Shown here piece by piece: positions 56,317 to 64,000 of a stretch of 64,000 nt of DNA. Where the stretch lies: contig NZ_WIWC01000004.1 in the NCBI RefSeq assembly GCF_009600315.1, forward strand, positions 62,001-126,000. The letters are read 5' to 3'. The position numbers and the translations under genes were made by a program. Positions within the stretch are counted from its first letter, which is position 1. Each line of letters starts with the position of its first letter. The notes beneath the pieces are model-generated. The model saw only the letters and a list, made by a program, of their open reading frames with translations, ran no database searches and had not been told where the DNA came from. Origin of the DNA: Pseudomonas helleri (lineage in GTDB: Bacteria > Pseudomonadota > Gammaproteobacteria > Pseudomonadales > Pseudomonadaceae).

Positions 56317-57081
56317 ATGTACAAACTGACCGTTGAAGGCCTGCACAAGCGCTATGGCGACAATGAAGTGCTTAAGGGCGTGTCGCTCAAGGCCAAAACC
56401 GGGGATGTCATTTGTCTGATCGGCGCCAGCGGGTCAGGCAAAAGTACCTTTTTGCGCTGCATCAATTTCCTTGAAACACCCAACGAAGGCGCGATGACGC
56501 TGGATGGACAGCTGATTCGCATGGTGACCGATCAAAACGGTATTCGAGTTGCCAGCGAGGAGGAGCTACAGCGTTTGCGCACCCAACTGGCCATGGTCTT
56601 TCAGCACTTCAACCTGTGGAGCCATATGACCGTGCTGGAGAACATCACCCTGGCACCGCGCAGGGTGCTGGGCGTCAGCAAAAAGGAGGCTGAAGAACGC
56701 GCCCGACGTTACCTCGATAAGGTGGGTCTGGCGTCCCGCGTCGCCGATCAATACCCGGCGTTCCTGTCCGGTGGCCAGCAGCAACGCGTGGCAATCGCAC
56801 GGGCACTGGCGATGGAACCTCAAGTCATGCTGTTCGATGAGCCGACCTCGGCGCTGGACCCTGAGCTGGTGGGCGAAGTGTTGCGGGTCATTCAAGGGCT
56901 GGCCGAAGAAGGCCGCACCATGATCATGGTGACCCACGAAATGAACTTCGCGCGCAAAGTGGCCAACCACGTAATGTTTTTGCACCAAGGTCTGGTCGAA
57001 GAACAAGGCACCCCTGAAGCGGTACTCGATCACCCCAACAGCGAGCGCTTGCGCCAGTTTCTCAGTGGCAACCTGAAATAG
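56317..57081 (+). CDS. basic amino-acid-type ABC transporter ATPase (HisP/AotP-like)
   Basis: A 254-aa ATPase. Walker A GASGSGKSTFLRCINFLE (about 35-52), Q-loop VFQHFNLWSHMTVLENI, signature LSGGQQQRVAIARAL, Walker B VMLFDEPTSALDPELVGEV and the switch VTHEMNFARKV are intact. It begins 7 bases after the deacylase stop with GAGG before the ATG, and ends the operon. The next gene (DEXH helicase) starts 80 bases later with no clear terminator between. Confidence 0.93.
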   Translation: MYKLTVEGLHKRYGDNEVLKGVSLKAKTGDVICLIGASGSGKSTFLRCINFLETPNEGAMTLDGQLIRMVTDQNGIRVASEEELQRLRTQLAMVFQHFNLWSHMTVLENITLAPRRVLGVSKKEAEERARRYLDKVGLASRVADQYPAFLSGGQQQRVAIARALAMEPQVMLFDEPTSALDPELVGEVLRVIQGLAEEGRTMIMVTHEMNFARKVANHVMFLHQGLVEEQGTPEAVLDHPNSERLRQFLSGNLK

Positions 57082-57161
57082 CCCGCAATGGCTTTTGTGC
57101 GGCACTTATGCCGGTCGCGTGCGGTCTTTGAAACAAGCCCACTCAGAGTGTCGCACTCGCT

Positions 57162-59657
57162 ATGGCACGTTCATCCCGCTACGCAGCCCAGTGGTTCAGC
57201 AGCCGCCAATGGAAGCCTTTCAGCTTTCAACGCGAGGTGTGGGCCGCCATTAAACAGGGGCAGTCAGGCTTGCTGCATGCGTCTACCGGCGCTGGCAAAA
57301 CTTACGCCGTGTGGTTTGGCGCGCTGGATCACTTTGCAACCTCAACTCCCATTCCAAGCGCGCCCGCTCGCGCGCGAAAACCTGCCTTCGCGCCCCTCAC
57401 AGTGGTGTGGATCACACCGATGCGGGCGTTGGCGGCAGACACGGCCCGGGCCCTTGAGGCGCCGCTGGCAGAGCTGAACATCCCGTGGAACGTAGGTTTA
57501 CGCACCGGCGATACCAGCAGCAGCGAACGCGCCCGCCAAGGCCGACGCCTGCCCAGCACCTTGGTGACCACGCCCGAGAGCCTGACACTCTTGCTCACCC
57601 GAGCCGATGCCGAAACACAAATGAGCCATCTGCGCATGGTTGTCGTGGACGAATGGCACGAATTGATCGGCAACAAACGCGGTGTGCAATTGCAATTGGC
57701 TCTCGCGCGTTTGCGGCGCTGGAACCCGGCACTGATCGTGTGGGGGGTTTCTGCCACGCTGGGCAATCAGGCACACGCACAGCAGGTGTTACTTCCTCAA
57801 GGCGACGGGGTGAGCGTAGAGGGCAAGGTCATCAAGGACTTGCACATCGACACCCTGCTGCCACCCACCCTTGAACGCTTCCCTTGGGCCGGGCATATCG
57901 GCCTGCGCATGCTGCCTTCTGTAGTTGCCGAGGTTGAGAGTAGTTCCAGTTGCCTGATCTTCACCAATACCCGGGCGCAGTCAGAGCTGTGGTATCAAGC
58001 CTTGCTGGATGCTCGCCCCGATTGGGCCGGACTGATTGCCTTGCATCATGGTTCATTGGCCCGCGAGGTCCGCGACTGGGTGGAACGAAGCCTCAAGGAC
58101 GGGCGACTCAAAGCGGTGGTGTGTACCTCCAGCCTTGATCTGGGTGTGGACTTCCTAACCGTTGAGCGGGTGTTACAGATCGGCTCAGTCAAGGGCATTG
58201 CCCGCCTCATGCAGCGCGCCGGCCGCTCCGGGCATGCACCCGGGCGGGCCTCGCGGATAACGCTGGTGCCCACCCACAGCCTGGAACTTGTCGAAGCGGC
58301 GGCCGCCAAAGCAGCCGTGGCCGCCCGCATGATCGAACCGCGTGAATCCCCGCGTAACCCGTTGGACGTGCTGGTGCAGCATTTAGTCAGCATGGCGCTG
58401 GCCGGTGGCTTCAGGCCTGACGAATTACTCAGCGAAGTCCGCAGTACGTGGGCCTATCAGGACTTAAGTGACGAACAGTGGCGCTGGGCCTTGGCGTTTG
58501 TCCGCCACGGGGGTCACTCCTTGACGGCTTACCCCGACTATCAGCGGGTAGAACCGGATGCCGAGGGGCGCTGGCAAGTGCCTAATGCCCGGCTGGCACG
58601 GCGCCATCGCATGAGCATCGGCACTATCGTCAGCGATGCCAGCATTCAACTCAAATACTGGAGTAAAGGCGGCGGGGGCAAGGCGCTGGGTAGTGTGGAG
58701 GAAGGATTCATCGCCCGCCTCAAACCCGGCGATGGATTTTTGTTTGGCGGGCGATTGCTGGAGCTGGTGCGGGTTGAAAATATGACCGCCTATGTAAAAC
58801 GCACGACGGGCAAAAAAGCGGCCGTCCCGCGCTGGAACGGTGGCCGCATGCCGCTTTCCAGCGAACTGGCAGAGGCTGTTGTGGCGCAACTGGACGCGGC
58901 GCGTCACGGACGCTTCGAGGGCCCAGAAATGCAAGCGGTCAGGCCATTGCTGGACGTCCAACAGCAATGGTCGGCACTGCCTGGCAGCCAGACAGTACTG
59001 GCCGAAGCCCTTAAGTCTCGTGAAGGCTGGCACGTGTTTATCTATCCGTTTGCCGGGCGTCAAGTTCACCTGGGGCTGGCCAGCCTGCTGGCATGGCGCA
59101 TCAGCCAGCAACGACCGTTGAGCTTTTCAATCGCAGTCAACGACTATGGTTTCGAGCTGCTGTGTGCGAGCGAGGTGGATTGGTCGGCGCTGTTGCGACC
59201 TGAATTGTTCACCGCAGACCATCTGCTGGCCGATGTGATGGCCAGTCTCAATGCCGGTGAGTTGGCATTGCGGCGCTTTCGCGAGATTGCCCGCATTTCC
59301 GGTCTGGTGTTTGGCGGCTACCCTGGCGCACAAAAAAGCACACGCCAAGTGCAAGCTTCGAGTGGACTATTCTATGAGGTGTTCAAAAACTACGACCCTG
59401 ACAACCTCCTGCTCACACAGGCCGAAGAGGAAGTTTTGCGTCAGGAGCTGGATATTACGCGTCTGGAACTGACGCTGACGGACATACGTTCGCGAACGCT
59501 GGATCTGCAACTCATCAAACGCGCCACGCCTTTTGCCTTCCCCCTGCTGGTGGAACGCTTTCGAGAAAGTCTAAGCAGCGAAAAACTCGCCGACCGCGTT
59601 GCCCGAATGGTCAAGGATCTGGAAGCGGCGGTAACAAAAGGCTCGAAAAAACGATGA
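57162..59657 (+). CDS. ligase-associated DNA damage response DEXH box helicase (Lhr-core)
   Basis: An 831-aa 3'-5' superfamily 2 helicase. The N-terminus [19 protein letters not shown] leads to Walker [21 protein letters not shown] (about 39-58), [14 protein letters not shown] (DEXH box, about 163), [21 protein letters not shown], and the motif [22 protein letters not shown]. The C-terminal Lhr-core domain has [20 protein letters not shown] and [20 protein letters not shown]. It overlaps pdeM by 4 bases. Its partners exonuclease and ligase are upstream of the transporter operon. Confidence 0.93.
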   Translation: MARSSRYAAQWFSSRQWKPFSFQREVWAAIKQGQSGLLHASTGAGKTYAVWFGALDHFATSTPIPSAPARARKPAFAPLTVVWITPMRALAADTARALEAPLAELNIPWNVGLRTGDTSSSERARQGRRLPSTLVTTPESLTLLLTRADAETQMSHLRMVVVDEWHELIGNKRGVQLQLALARLRRWNPALIVWGVSATLGNQAHAQQVLLPQGDGVSVEGKVIKDLHIDTLLPPTLERFPWAGHIGLRMLPSVVAEVESSSSCLIFTNTRAQSELWYQALLDARPDWAGLIALHHGSLAREVRDWVERSLKDGRLKAVVCTSSLDLGVDFLTVERVLQIGSVKGIARLMQRAGRSGHAPGRASRITLVPTHSLELVEAAAAKAAVAARMIEPRESPRNPLDVLVQHLVSMALAGGFRPDELLSEVRSTWAYQDLSDEQWRWALAFVRHGGHSLTAYPDYQRVEPDAEGRWQVPNARLARRHRMSIGTIVSDASIQLKYWSKGGGGKALGSVEEGFIARLKPGDGFLFGGRLLELVRVENMTAYVKRTTGKKAAVPRWNGGRMPLSSELAEAVVAQLDAARHGRFEGPEMQAVRPLLDVQQQWSALPGSQTVLAEALKSREGWHVFIYPFAGRQVHLGLASLLAWRISQQRPLSFSIAVNDYGFELLCASEVDWSALLRPELFTADHLLADVMASLNAGELALRRFREIARISGLVFGGYPGAQKSTRQVQASSGLFYEVFKNYDPDNLLLTQAEEEVLRQELDITRLELTLTDIRSRTLDLQLIKRATPFAFPLLVERFRESLSSEKLADRVARMVKDLEAAVTKGSKKR

Positions 59658-60322
59658 CACGCTCACTTACCGTTAATCTGGCGGGCGAAGACATCTGCTT
59701 GCTGGCAGAAAAAGCCCTGTATTGGCCGCGTCACAGGGCACTCCTGATCGCTGACGCCCACTTCGGCAAGGCAGCCGCTTATCGGCGTCTGGGCCAGCCT
59801 GTTCCAGCGGGCACTACGCAAGCGAATCTGAGAGTATTGGACCAGCTACTGGCCGAGCATGACTGTCGCCAGATCGTGTTTTTAGGTGACTTCCTGCACG
59901 CAAAAGAATCCCACGCGCCCCCCACACTGGCCGCACTGGAAGAGTGGCGCGCCCGGCACTCCGAAGTCATCTTGACGCTGATTCGCGGCAATCATGACCT
60001 TCGGGCGGGAGACCCACCTGCACAATTAGGCATCCATGTAGTGGCCGAACCGTTGTTAATGGCGCCTTTTTCCTTGCAACACGAACCGGCGCCACACCCA
60101 ACGCTACACGTACTGGCCGGGCACATTCACCCTACCTACCGACTCCAGGGCAAAGGGCGACAGAGCGTACGCGCAGCCTGTTTTTACCTGGGTGATAGAG
60201 TCAGTTTGTTGCCAGCCTTTGGCGCATTCACGGGTGGGGTGAACATCGACCCAAAGCCCGGCACACGCCTCTATCTGGTGGCTGACGGCGCCGTGTGGCC
60301 GCTGGCCATACGAAACCCCTGA
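59654..60322 (+). CDS. pdeM: ligase-associated DNA damage response endonuclease PdeM
   Basis: A 222-aa calcineurin-like metallophosphoesterase. Metal-binding motifs in order: [13 protein letters not shown] (about 34-46), [23 protein letters not shown] and [13 protein letters not shown]. It is coupled to the helicase by ATGA. PdeM is the nuclease of the Lhr-core cluster; in the set it is believed to process damaged DNA ends. Confidence 0.92.
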   Translation: MTRSLTVNLAGEDICLLAEKALYWPRHRALLIADAHFGKAAAYRRLGQPVPAGTTQANLRVLDQLLAEHDCRQIVFLGDFLHAKESHAPPTLAALEEWRARHSEVILTLIRGNHDLRAGDPPAQLGIHVVAEPLLMAPFSLQHEPAPHPTLHVLAGHIHPTYRLQGKGRQSVRAACFYLGDRVSLLPAFGAFTGGVNIDPKPGTRLYLVADGAVWPLAIRNP

Positions 60323-60523
60323 TTACGCAACAGGCGCAGGTGGTGGCTCGTCAGGAATGGTCGGTACGCCGGGCTCAATAGGCTGCGGGGTATCGGGATC
60401 AGGCTGGCCGGGAATACCACCGGCTTGCAGATGGGGCTGGGCGAGAAGCGACCAAGCCAATAGCCCAACCTGATTAGGCTCAAGGCTTGCCAATTGGGCT
60501 TGGATACTCGGATCAATCTTCAT
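60323..60523 (-). CDS. small hypothetical protein with Pro-rich C-terminus
   Basis: A 66-aa protein: helical N-part MKIDPSIQAQLASLEPNQVG, a hydrophobic run LLAWSLLAQPHLQ and a C-terminal proline-rich tail (PDPDTPQPIEPGVPTIPDEP). The ATG has AGGAGT at the right distance. It is convergent with pdeM, whose stop is adjacent. I do not recognise the family. Confidence 0.6.
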   Translation of the reverse strand: MKIDPSIQAQLASLEPNQVGLLAWSLLAQPHLQAGGIPGQPDPDTPQPIEPGVPTIPDEPPPAPVA

Positions 60524-60616
60524 AGGGCACTCCTGAGCGATAAACCGGCCCGCGGGGTGCGCACCGGAATTACACTCAATAGAGTGCAGAATCGCTCAGA
60601 AATTCCCTACGGCCTG

Positions 60617-61183
60617 TCAGGTACGCGGCAAGGTAACGCCACGCTGACCTTGATACTTGCCGCCACGATCCTTGTAAGACACTTCACATTCTTCATCGGA
60701 TTCAAAGAACAGCATCTGCGCGACACCTTCGTTGGCGTAGATCTTGGCAGGCAACGTTGTCGTGTTGGAAAATTCCAGCGTCACATGACCTTCCCACTCG
60801 GGTTCAAGCGGCGTGACGTTAACGATGATGCCGCAACGTGCATAGGTGCTTTTGCCCAGGCAGATCGTCAGCACGTTACGCGGGATGCGGAAGTACTCAA
60901 CCGTGCGCGCCAGCGCAAAGGAGTTGGGCGGAATGATGCAAACATCGCTGGTGACATCAACAAAGCTGCCCGCATCGAAGTTCTTCGGATCAACGGTCGC
61001 TGAATTGATATTGGTGAATACCTTGAATTCATTCGCGCAACGCACGTCGTAGCCATAGCTCGACACGCCATAGGAAATAAGACGGTTTTCGCCCTCTTCA
61101 CGCACCTGACGCTCGACGAAAGGTTCGATCATGCCGTGCTCTTGCGCCATGCGGCGAATCCACTTGTCTGGTTTGATGCTCAT
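60617..61183 (-). CDS. dcd: dCTP deaminase
   Basis: A 188-aa enzyme that deaminates dCTP to dUTP for thymidylate synthesis. Typical segments: [55 protein letters not shown] with the catalytic glutamate, and [20 protein letters not shown]. Full length. It lies upstream of a cold-shock gene and mrp, an arrangement known in Pseudomonas. Confidence 0.96.
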   Translation of the reverse strand: MSIKPDKWIRRMAQEHGMIEPFVERQVREEGENRLISYGVSSYGYDVRCANEFKVFTNINSATVDPKNFDAGSFVDVTSDVCIIPPNSFALARTVEYFRIPRNVLTICLGKSTYARCGIIVNVTPLEPEWEGHVTLEFSNTTTLPAKIYANEGVAQMLFFESDEECEVSYKDRGGKYQGQRGVTLPRT

Positions 61184-61536
61184 GGCGGGTGTCCTGAATA
61201 GCGAGGTAGAAAAATTCTGATCGGCATCTTACCGCCCCATAAGGCCCGGTTCAAAAGTCTGAAGGAAAAATATTGAAAATAGCTCAAGAAGCCGTGAATA
61301 CAGGGTGTGAGGGCAACCGCCAGTCACGTTTTTAGAGAAACCTTCGCAAAGACCCTTTGCACGTTTGGAAAAAAGCGTTAAGGTGGCGCCACTGTGTTGC
61401 TTGTGTCACTGAGAATCTCTACACGATATGTTGAATTTCGATCCAACCATCTCCAAGAATTTTTCCTGCTCTTTGCACTCAGTCTCGGCCAGGGCTTTTC
61501 CTGCGTCGCAGTTATCTTTGTTCAAGGAGTTACACC
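61184..61536. promoter_or_regulatory. long upstream region of the cold-shock gene
   Basis: About 350 bases without a gene between dcd (minus) and the csp gene (plus). Cold-shock mRNAs have long structured 5' leaders; a leader of more than 100 bases would fit here but no promoter can be fixed by eye. CAAGGAG stands 7 bases before the csp start. Confidence 0.4.
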
Positions 61537-61746
61537 ATGTCTAATCGCCAAACTGGTACCGTTAAGTGGTTCAACGATGAAAAAGGCTTCGGCTTCATCA
61601 CTCCACAATCCGGTGACGACCTGTTTGTTCACTTCAAAGCAATCCAATCCGACGGCTTCAAAAGCCTGAAAGAAGGCCAACAGGTTTCTTTCATCGCTAC
61701 TCGCGGTCAGAAAGGCATGCAAGCTGAGGAAGTTCAAGTTATCTAA
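61537..61746 (+). CDS. cold-shock protein, CspA family
   Basis: A 69-aa single-stranded RNA/DNA-binding protein. Both RNA-binding motifs are present: [15 protein letters not shown] (RNP1) and DLFVHFKAI (RNP2). It acts as an RNA chaperone. The length and the end EEVQVI fit the Csp/CapB group of Pseudomonas. A strong terminator follows. Confidence 0.95.
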   Translation: MSNRQTGTVKWFNDEKGFGFITPQSGDDLFVHFKAIQSDGFKSLKEGQQVSFIATRGQKGMQAEEVQVI

Positions 61747-61762
61747 CTTGTACTGATCCAGT

Positions 61763-61796
61763 AAAAAACCCCGCCCTCAAAAGCGGGGTTTTTTTA
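61763..61796 (+). terminator. terminator of the cold-shock gene
   Basis: Stem AAAAAACCCCGC / GCGGGGTTTTTT with a loop of CCTCAAAA and a T-run, 17 bases after the stop. It may also serve mrp from the other side. Confidence 0.9.
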
Positions 61797-61829
61797 TGCC
61801 CGTAATAAATGCAACACCGTGCTGACGGT

Positions 61830-61878
61830 GCTATCGCTAGCAAGCTCACCCCTACACAAACAGCAGGAGCGAGCTGAC
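61830..61878. repeat. degenerate REP-like element of a third type
   Basis: GCTATCGCTAGCAAGCTCAC...CCTACACA on the left and AGGAGCGAGCTGAC on the right resemble the GGAGCGAGCTTGCTCGCGAT repeat common in Pseudomonas. Arms are imperfect. It lies between csp and mrp. Confidence 0.6.
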
Positions 61879-61885
61879 AACTCAA

Positions 61886-62980
61886 TCAATCGTCGCTGGC
61901 GGTAATCGTTGGCATCGCTTGCGAAGTGGCTTCGTTCAGAACAATGCGGGCGCCCACATGACGGGCCAGCTCTTGATAGATCAACGCAATCGGGCTATCC
62001 GGATCAGAAATTGCCGTGGGCTTGCCATGATCGGCCTGCTCACGAATCTCCATGGCTAAAGGCAGGGACGCAAGCACTTCAACCCCATACTGAGTCGCCA
62101 GTTTCTCGCCTCCCCCCTCACCGAACAAATGCTCGGCATGACCGCAATTCGAGCAAATGTGCACAGCCATGTTTTCCACCACGCCCAACACCGGAATGTT
62201 GACCTTGCGGAACATCTCCACACCTTTGCGGGCATCCAGTAAGGCCAGATCCTGCGGCGTGGTCACAATGACCGACCCGGTGACCGGGACTTTCTGTGCC
62301 AGCGTCAGCTGGATATCACCCGTGCCTGGCGGCATGTCGATGACCAGATAATCCAGATCATTCCAGGCCGTTTGCGTGACTAATTGCAACAATGCGCCGG
62401 ACACCATCGGGCCACGCCACACCATCGGTGTGCTGTCGTCGGTCAGAAAGGCCATGGACATCACTTCAACGCCATGAGCTTCAATGGGCACAAACCACTT
62501 TTGATCACGAATTTGCGGGCGCGTGCCTTCTGCGATGCCGAACATCACGCCCTGACTCGGCCCGTAAATATCAGCATCCAGTATCCCCACACGGGCGCCT
62601 TCACGCGCCAATGCCAACGCCAGATTGGCGGCTGTGGTCGATTTGCCTACTCCGCCTTTGCCGGAAGCGACAGCCACAATGTTCTTCACATTGGCCAGAC
62701 CGGGAATCTGAGCCTGCGCTTTATGCACCGCAATCACACAGCTCACCTCCACCTTGGCAGAGGAAACACCGTCCAGATTTCTGATTGCCATTTGCAGTAT
62801 CTGCGCCCAACCGTTCTTGAACAGACCAGCGGCATAGCCCAGCTCAAGTTGAACACTGACGTGCTGACCCTGAACCTCGATGTTGCGCACGCAGCCCGCA
62901 CTGACGGGGTCCTGATTCAGATAAGGGTCGGTGTATTGGCGAAGGACGGCTTCCACCGCCGCGCGATTCACTGCGCTCAT
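61886..62980 (-). CDS. apbC: iron-sulfur cluster carrier protein Mrp/ApbC
   Basis: A 364-aa P-loop ATPase that carries and delivers Fe-S clusters. The N-terminal DUF59/MIP18 domain (about 1-85) is followed by the deviant Walker A AVASGKGGVGKSTTAANLAL (about 102-121), DADIYGPSQGVMFG, and the C-terminal CSNCGHAEHLFGEGGG with the cluster-binding CxxC. The ATG giving MSAVNRAAVEAVLRQY is preferred, with GGGAG before it; the frame upstream has no support. It is divergent from metG, as is usual. Confidence 0.95.
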   Translation of the reverse strand: MSAVNRAAVEAVLRQYTDPYLNQDPVSAGCVRNIEVQGQHVSVQLELGYAAGLFKNGWAQILQMAIRNLDGVSSAKVEVSCVIAVHKAQAQIPGLANVKNIVAVASGKGGVGKSTTAANLALALAREGARVGILDADIYGPSQGVMFGIAEGTRPQIRDQKWFVPIEAHGVEVMSMAFLTDDSTPMVWRGPMVSGALLQLVTQTAWNDLDYLVIDMPPGTGDIQLTLAQKVPVTGSVIVTTPQDLALLDARKGVEMFRKVNIPVLGVVENMAVHICSNCGHAEHLFGEGGGEKLATQYGVEVLASLPLAMEIREQADHGKPTAISDPDSPIALIYQELARHVGARIVLNEATSQAMPTITASDD

Positions 62981-63150
62981 GGGCAACTCCCGGAAGACTG
63001 AGTAAAAACAGGCCGCTATCGTACCTGTAAAGAAGCACCCTAAACACAATCTAAAACACCGTAATCGCCCAGATAGTCGACCACGGGGTGAAATAATTTG
63101 CCCGGCGCTTTATAGTGGCCGACCACCGTCTCATCAAGTAGCCGAGCCCC

Positions 63151-64000
63151 ATGTCCGAGCCACGCAAGATCCTCGTCACCAGCGCCCTGCCCTATGCCAA
63201 TGGTTCAATCCATCTTGGCCATATGCTTGAGTACATCCAGACCGATATGTGGGTGCGCTTCCAGAAGCATCGCGGCAATCAATGCACTTACGTCTGCGCA
63301 GACGACGCCCACGGCTCGGCAATCATGTTGCGTGCCGAGAAAGAAGGCATCACGCCCGAGCAGTTGATCGCCAACGTGCAGGCTGAACACAGCGCCGACT
63401 TTGCCGAGTTTCTCGTCGATTTCGATAACTTCCATTCGACCCACGCCGAAGAAAACCGTGAGCTGTCGAGTGCGATCTACATCAAATTGCGTGAGGCTGG
63501 CCACATCGCCACCCGATCGATCACCCAGTATTTCGACCCGGAAAAGAAAATGTTCCTGGCCGATCGCTTCATCAAGGGCACCTGCCCGAAATGCGGCGCG
63601 GAAGATCAGTACGGCGACAACTGTGAAAAATGCGGTGCCACCTACGCCCCGACAGATTTGAAAAACCCCAAGTCAGCGATTTCGGGCGCCACGCCAGTCC
63701 TCAAAGACTCAGAACACTTCTTCTTCAAGCTGCCTGACTTCGACGCCATGCTGAAAAGCTGGACCCGTAGCGGCGCGTTGCAGGATGCAGTGGCCAACAA
63801 GATCGCAGAATGGCTGGATGCTGGCTTGCAGCAGTGGGATATTTCCCGTGATGCGCCGTACTTCGGCTTCGAGATCCCGGACGCGCCAGGCAAGTACTTC
63901 TATGTATGGCTCGATGCTCCGATCGGCTACATGGCCAGCTTCAAGAACCTCTGCGCACGCCGTCCAGAACTGGACTTCGACGCGTATTGGGCAAAGGATT
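63151..64000 (+). CDS. metG: methionyl-tRNA synthetase (partial, 3' end outside window)
   Basis: The first 283 residues of MetRS. The class I signature is [19 protein letters not shown] (HLGH, residues 13-31 region), and the zinc-binding knuckle has [18 protein letters not shown] (about 149-166). The region up to [14 protein letters not shown], part of the catalytic core, is seen. It charges tRNA-Met. The gene continues past the right edge. Confidence 0.96.
   Translation, partial: MSEPRKILVTSALPYANGSIHLGHMLEYIQTDMWVRFQKHRGNQCTYVCADDAHGSAIMLRAEKEGITPEQLIANVQAEHSADFAEFLVDFDNFHSTHAEENRELSSAIYIKLREAGHIATRSITQYFDPEKKMFLADRFIKGTCPKCGAEDQYGDNCEKCGATYAPTDLKNPKSAISGATPVLKDSEHFFFKLPDFDAMLKSWTRSGALQDAVANKIAEWLDAGLQQWDISRDAPYFGFEIPDAPGKYFYVWLDAPIGYMASFKNLCARRPELDFDAYWAKD

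Noticed and set aside
52715..57155. Possible flanking direct repeat (ACTCAG...TG..CG..CTC) at the two ends of the inserted transporter operon
   Set aside because: The match between about 52727 and about 57140 needs gaps and is within what chance allows; not taken as an insertion footprint.

Overview
The window is a chromosomal segment of a Pseudomonas, most likely of the P. fluorescens/P. fragi side of the genus. This rests on the content: an EmhABC/TtgABC efflux operon with its TetR repressor and operator, a complete pcaIJFTBDC cluster with pcaR, a BraCDEFG transporter, the dcd-csp-mrp-metG neighbourhood, several Pseudomonas-style REP palindromes and many short Pseudomonas-restricted hypothetical genes. 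Base composition looks moderately GC-rich throughout, with no island of obviously foreign composition. No rRNA, tRNA, CRISPR array, insertion sequence or prophage was seen. Layout: 1-909 holds the two subunits of a CoA transferase (scoB partial, scoA). 1304-7960 is a multidrug RND efflux system with a divergent regulator and a recognisable operator. 8159-16068 is the beta-ketoadipate branch of protocatechuate catabolism, all on the minus strand, with inverted-repeat operators before pcaI and pcaR. 16781-19512 has a small charged protein, the PitA phosphate carrier, a CCCTCACCC-type inverted repeat, a 36-residue CcoM-like oxidase subunit behind an ANR box, and a small basic protein. 19593-22892 is a hypothetical protein divergent from rapA. 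23074-28755 is a DUF2288 gene and the branched-chain amino-acid ABC operon. 28951-35271 carries a lipoprotein, a FAD oxidoreductase, nhaA, a SlyB-like lipoprotein, pdxH and an OmpA-domain lipoprotein with a histone-H1-like tail. 35381-42611 holds two tandem EstB-like hydrolases, a GH50-like glycosidase and dinG. 42710-49903 is mostly small and poorly known genes (CopD-like, collagen-like, DUF1145, DUF6231, YchJ, LEA2 lipoprotein, His-rich SEC-C protein), then a YfcG-like GST and a QuiP-like acylase. 50021-60322 is the ligase-associated DNA repair set (exonuclease, ligase, DEXH helicase, PdeM), split in the middle by a six-gene-type basic amino-acid ABC transporter operon that contains an M14 deacylase. 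60323-64000 ends with a small proline-rich protein, dcd, a cold-shock gene, mrp/apbC and the start of metG. How genes work together: the pca genes turn carboxymuconate into succinyl-CoA and acetyl-CoA under PcaR; emhABC exports drugs under EmhR; braCDEFG imports Leu/Ile/Val. The points most worth following up are the split repair cluster with its embedded transporter-deacylase operon, the CxxK (rather than SxxK) hydrolase paralogue, the orphan ccoM gene with its own anaerobic promoter, the secreted collagen-like protein, and the two-gene SEC-C cluster.
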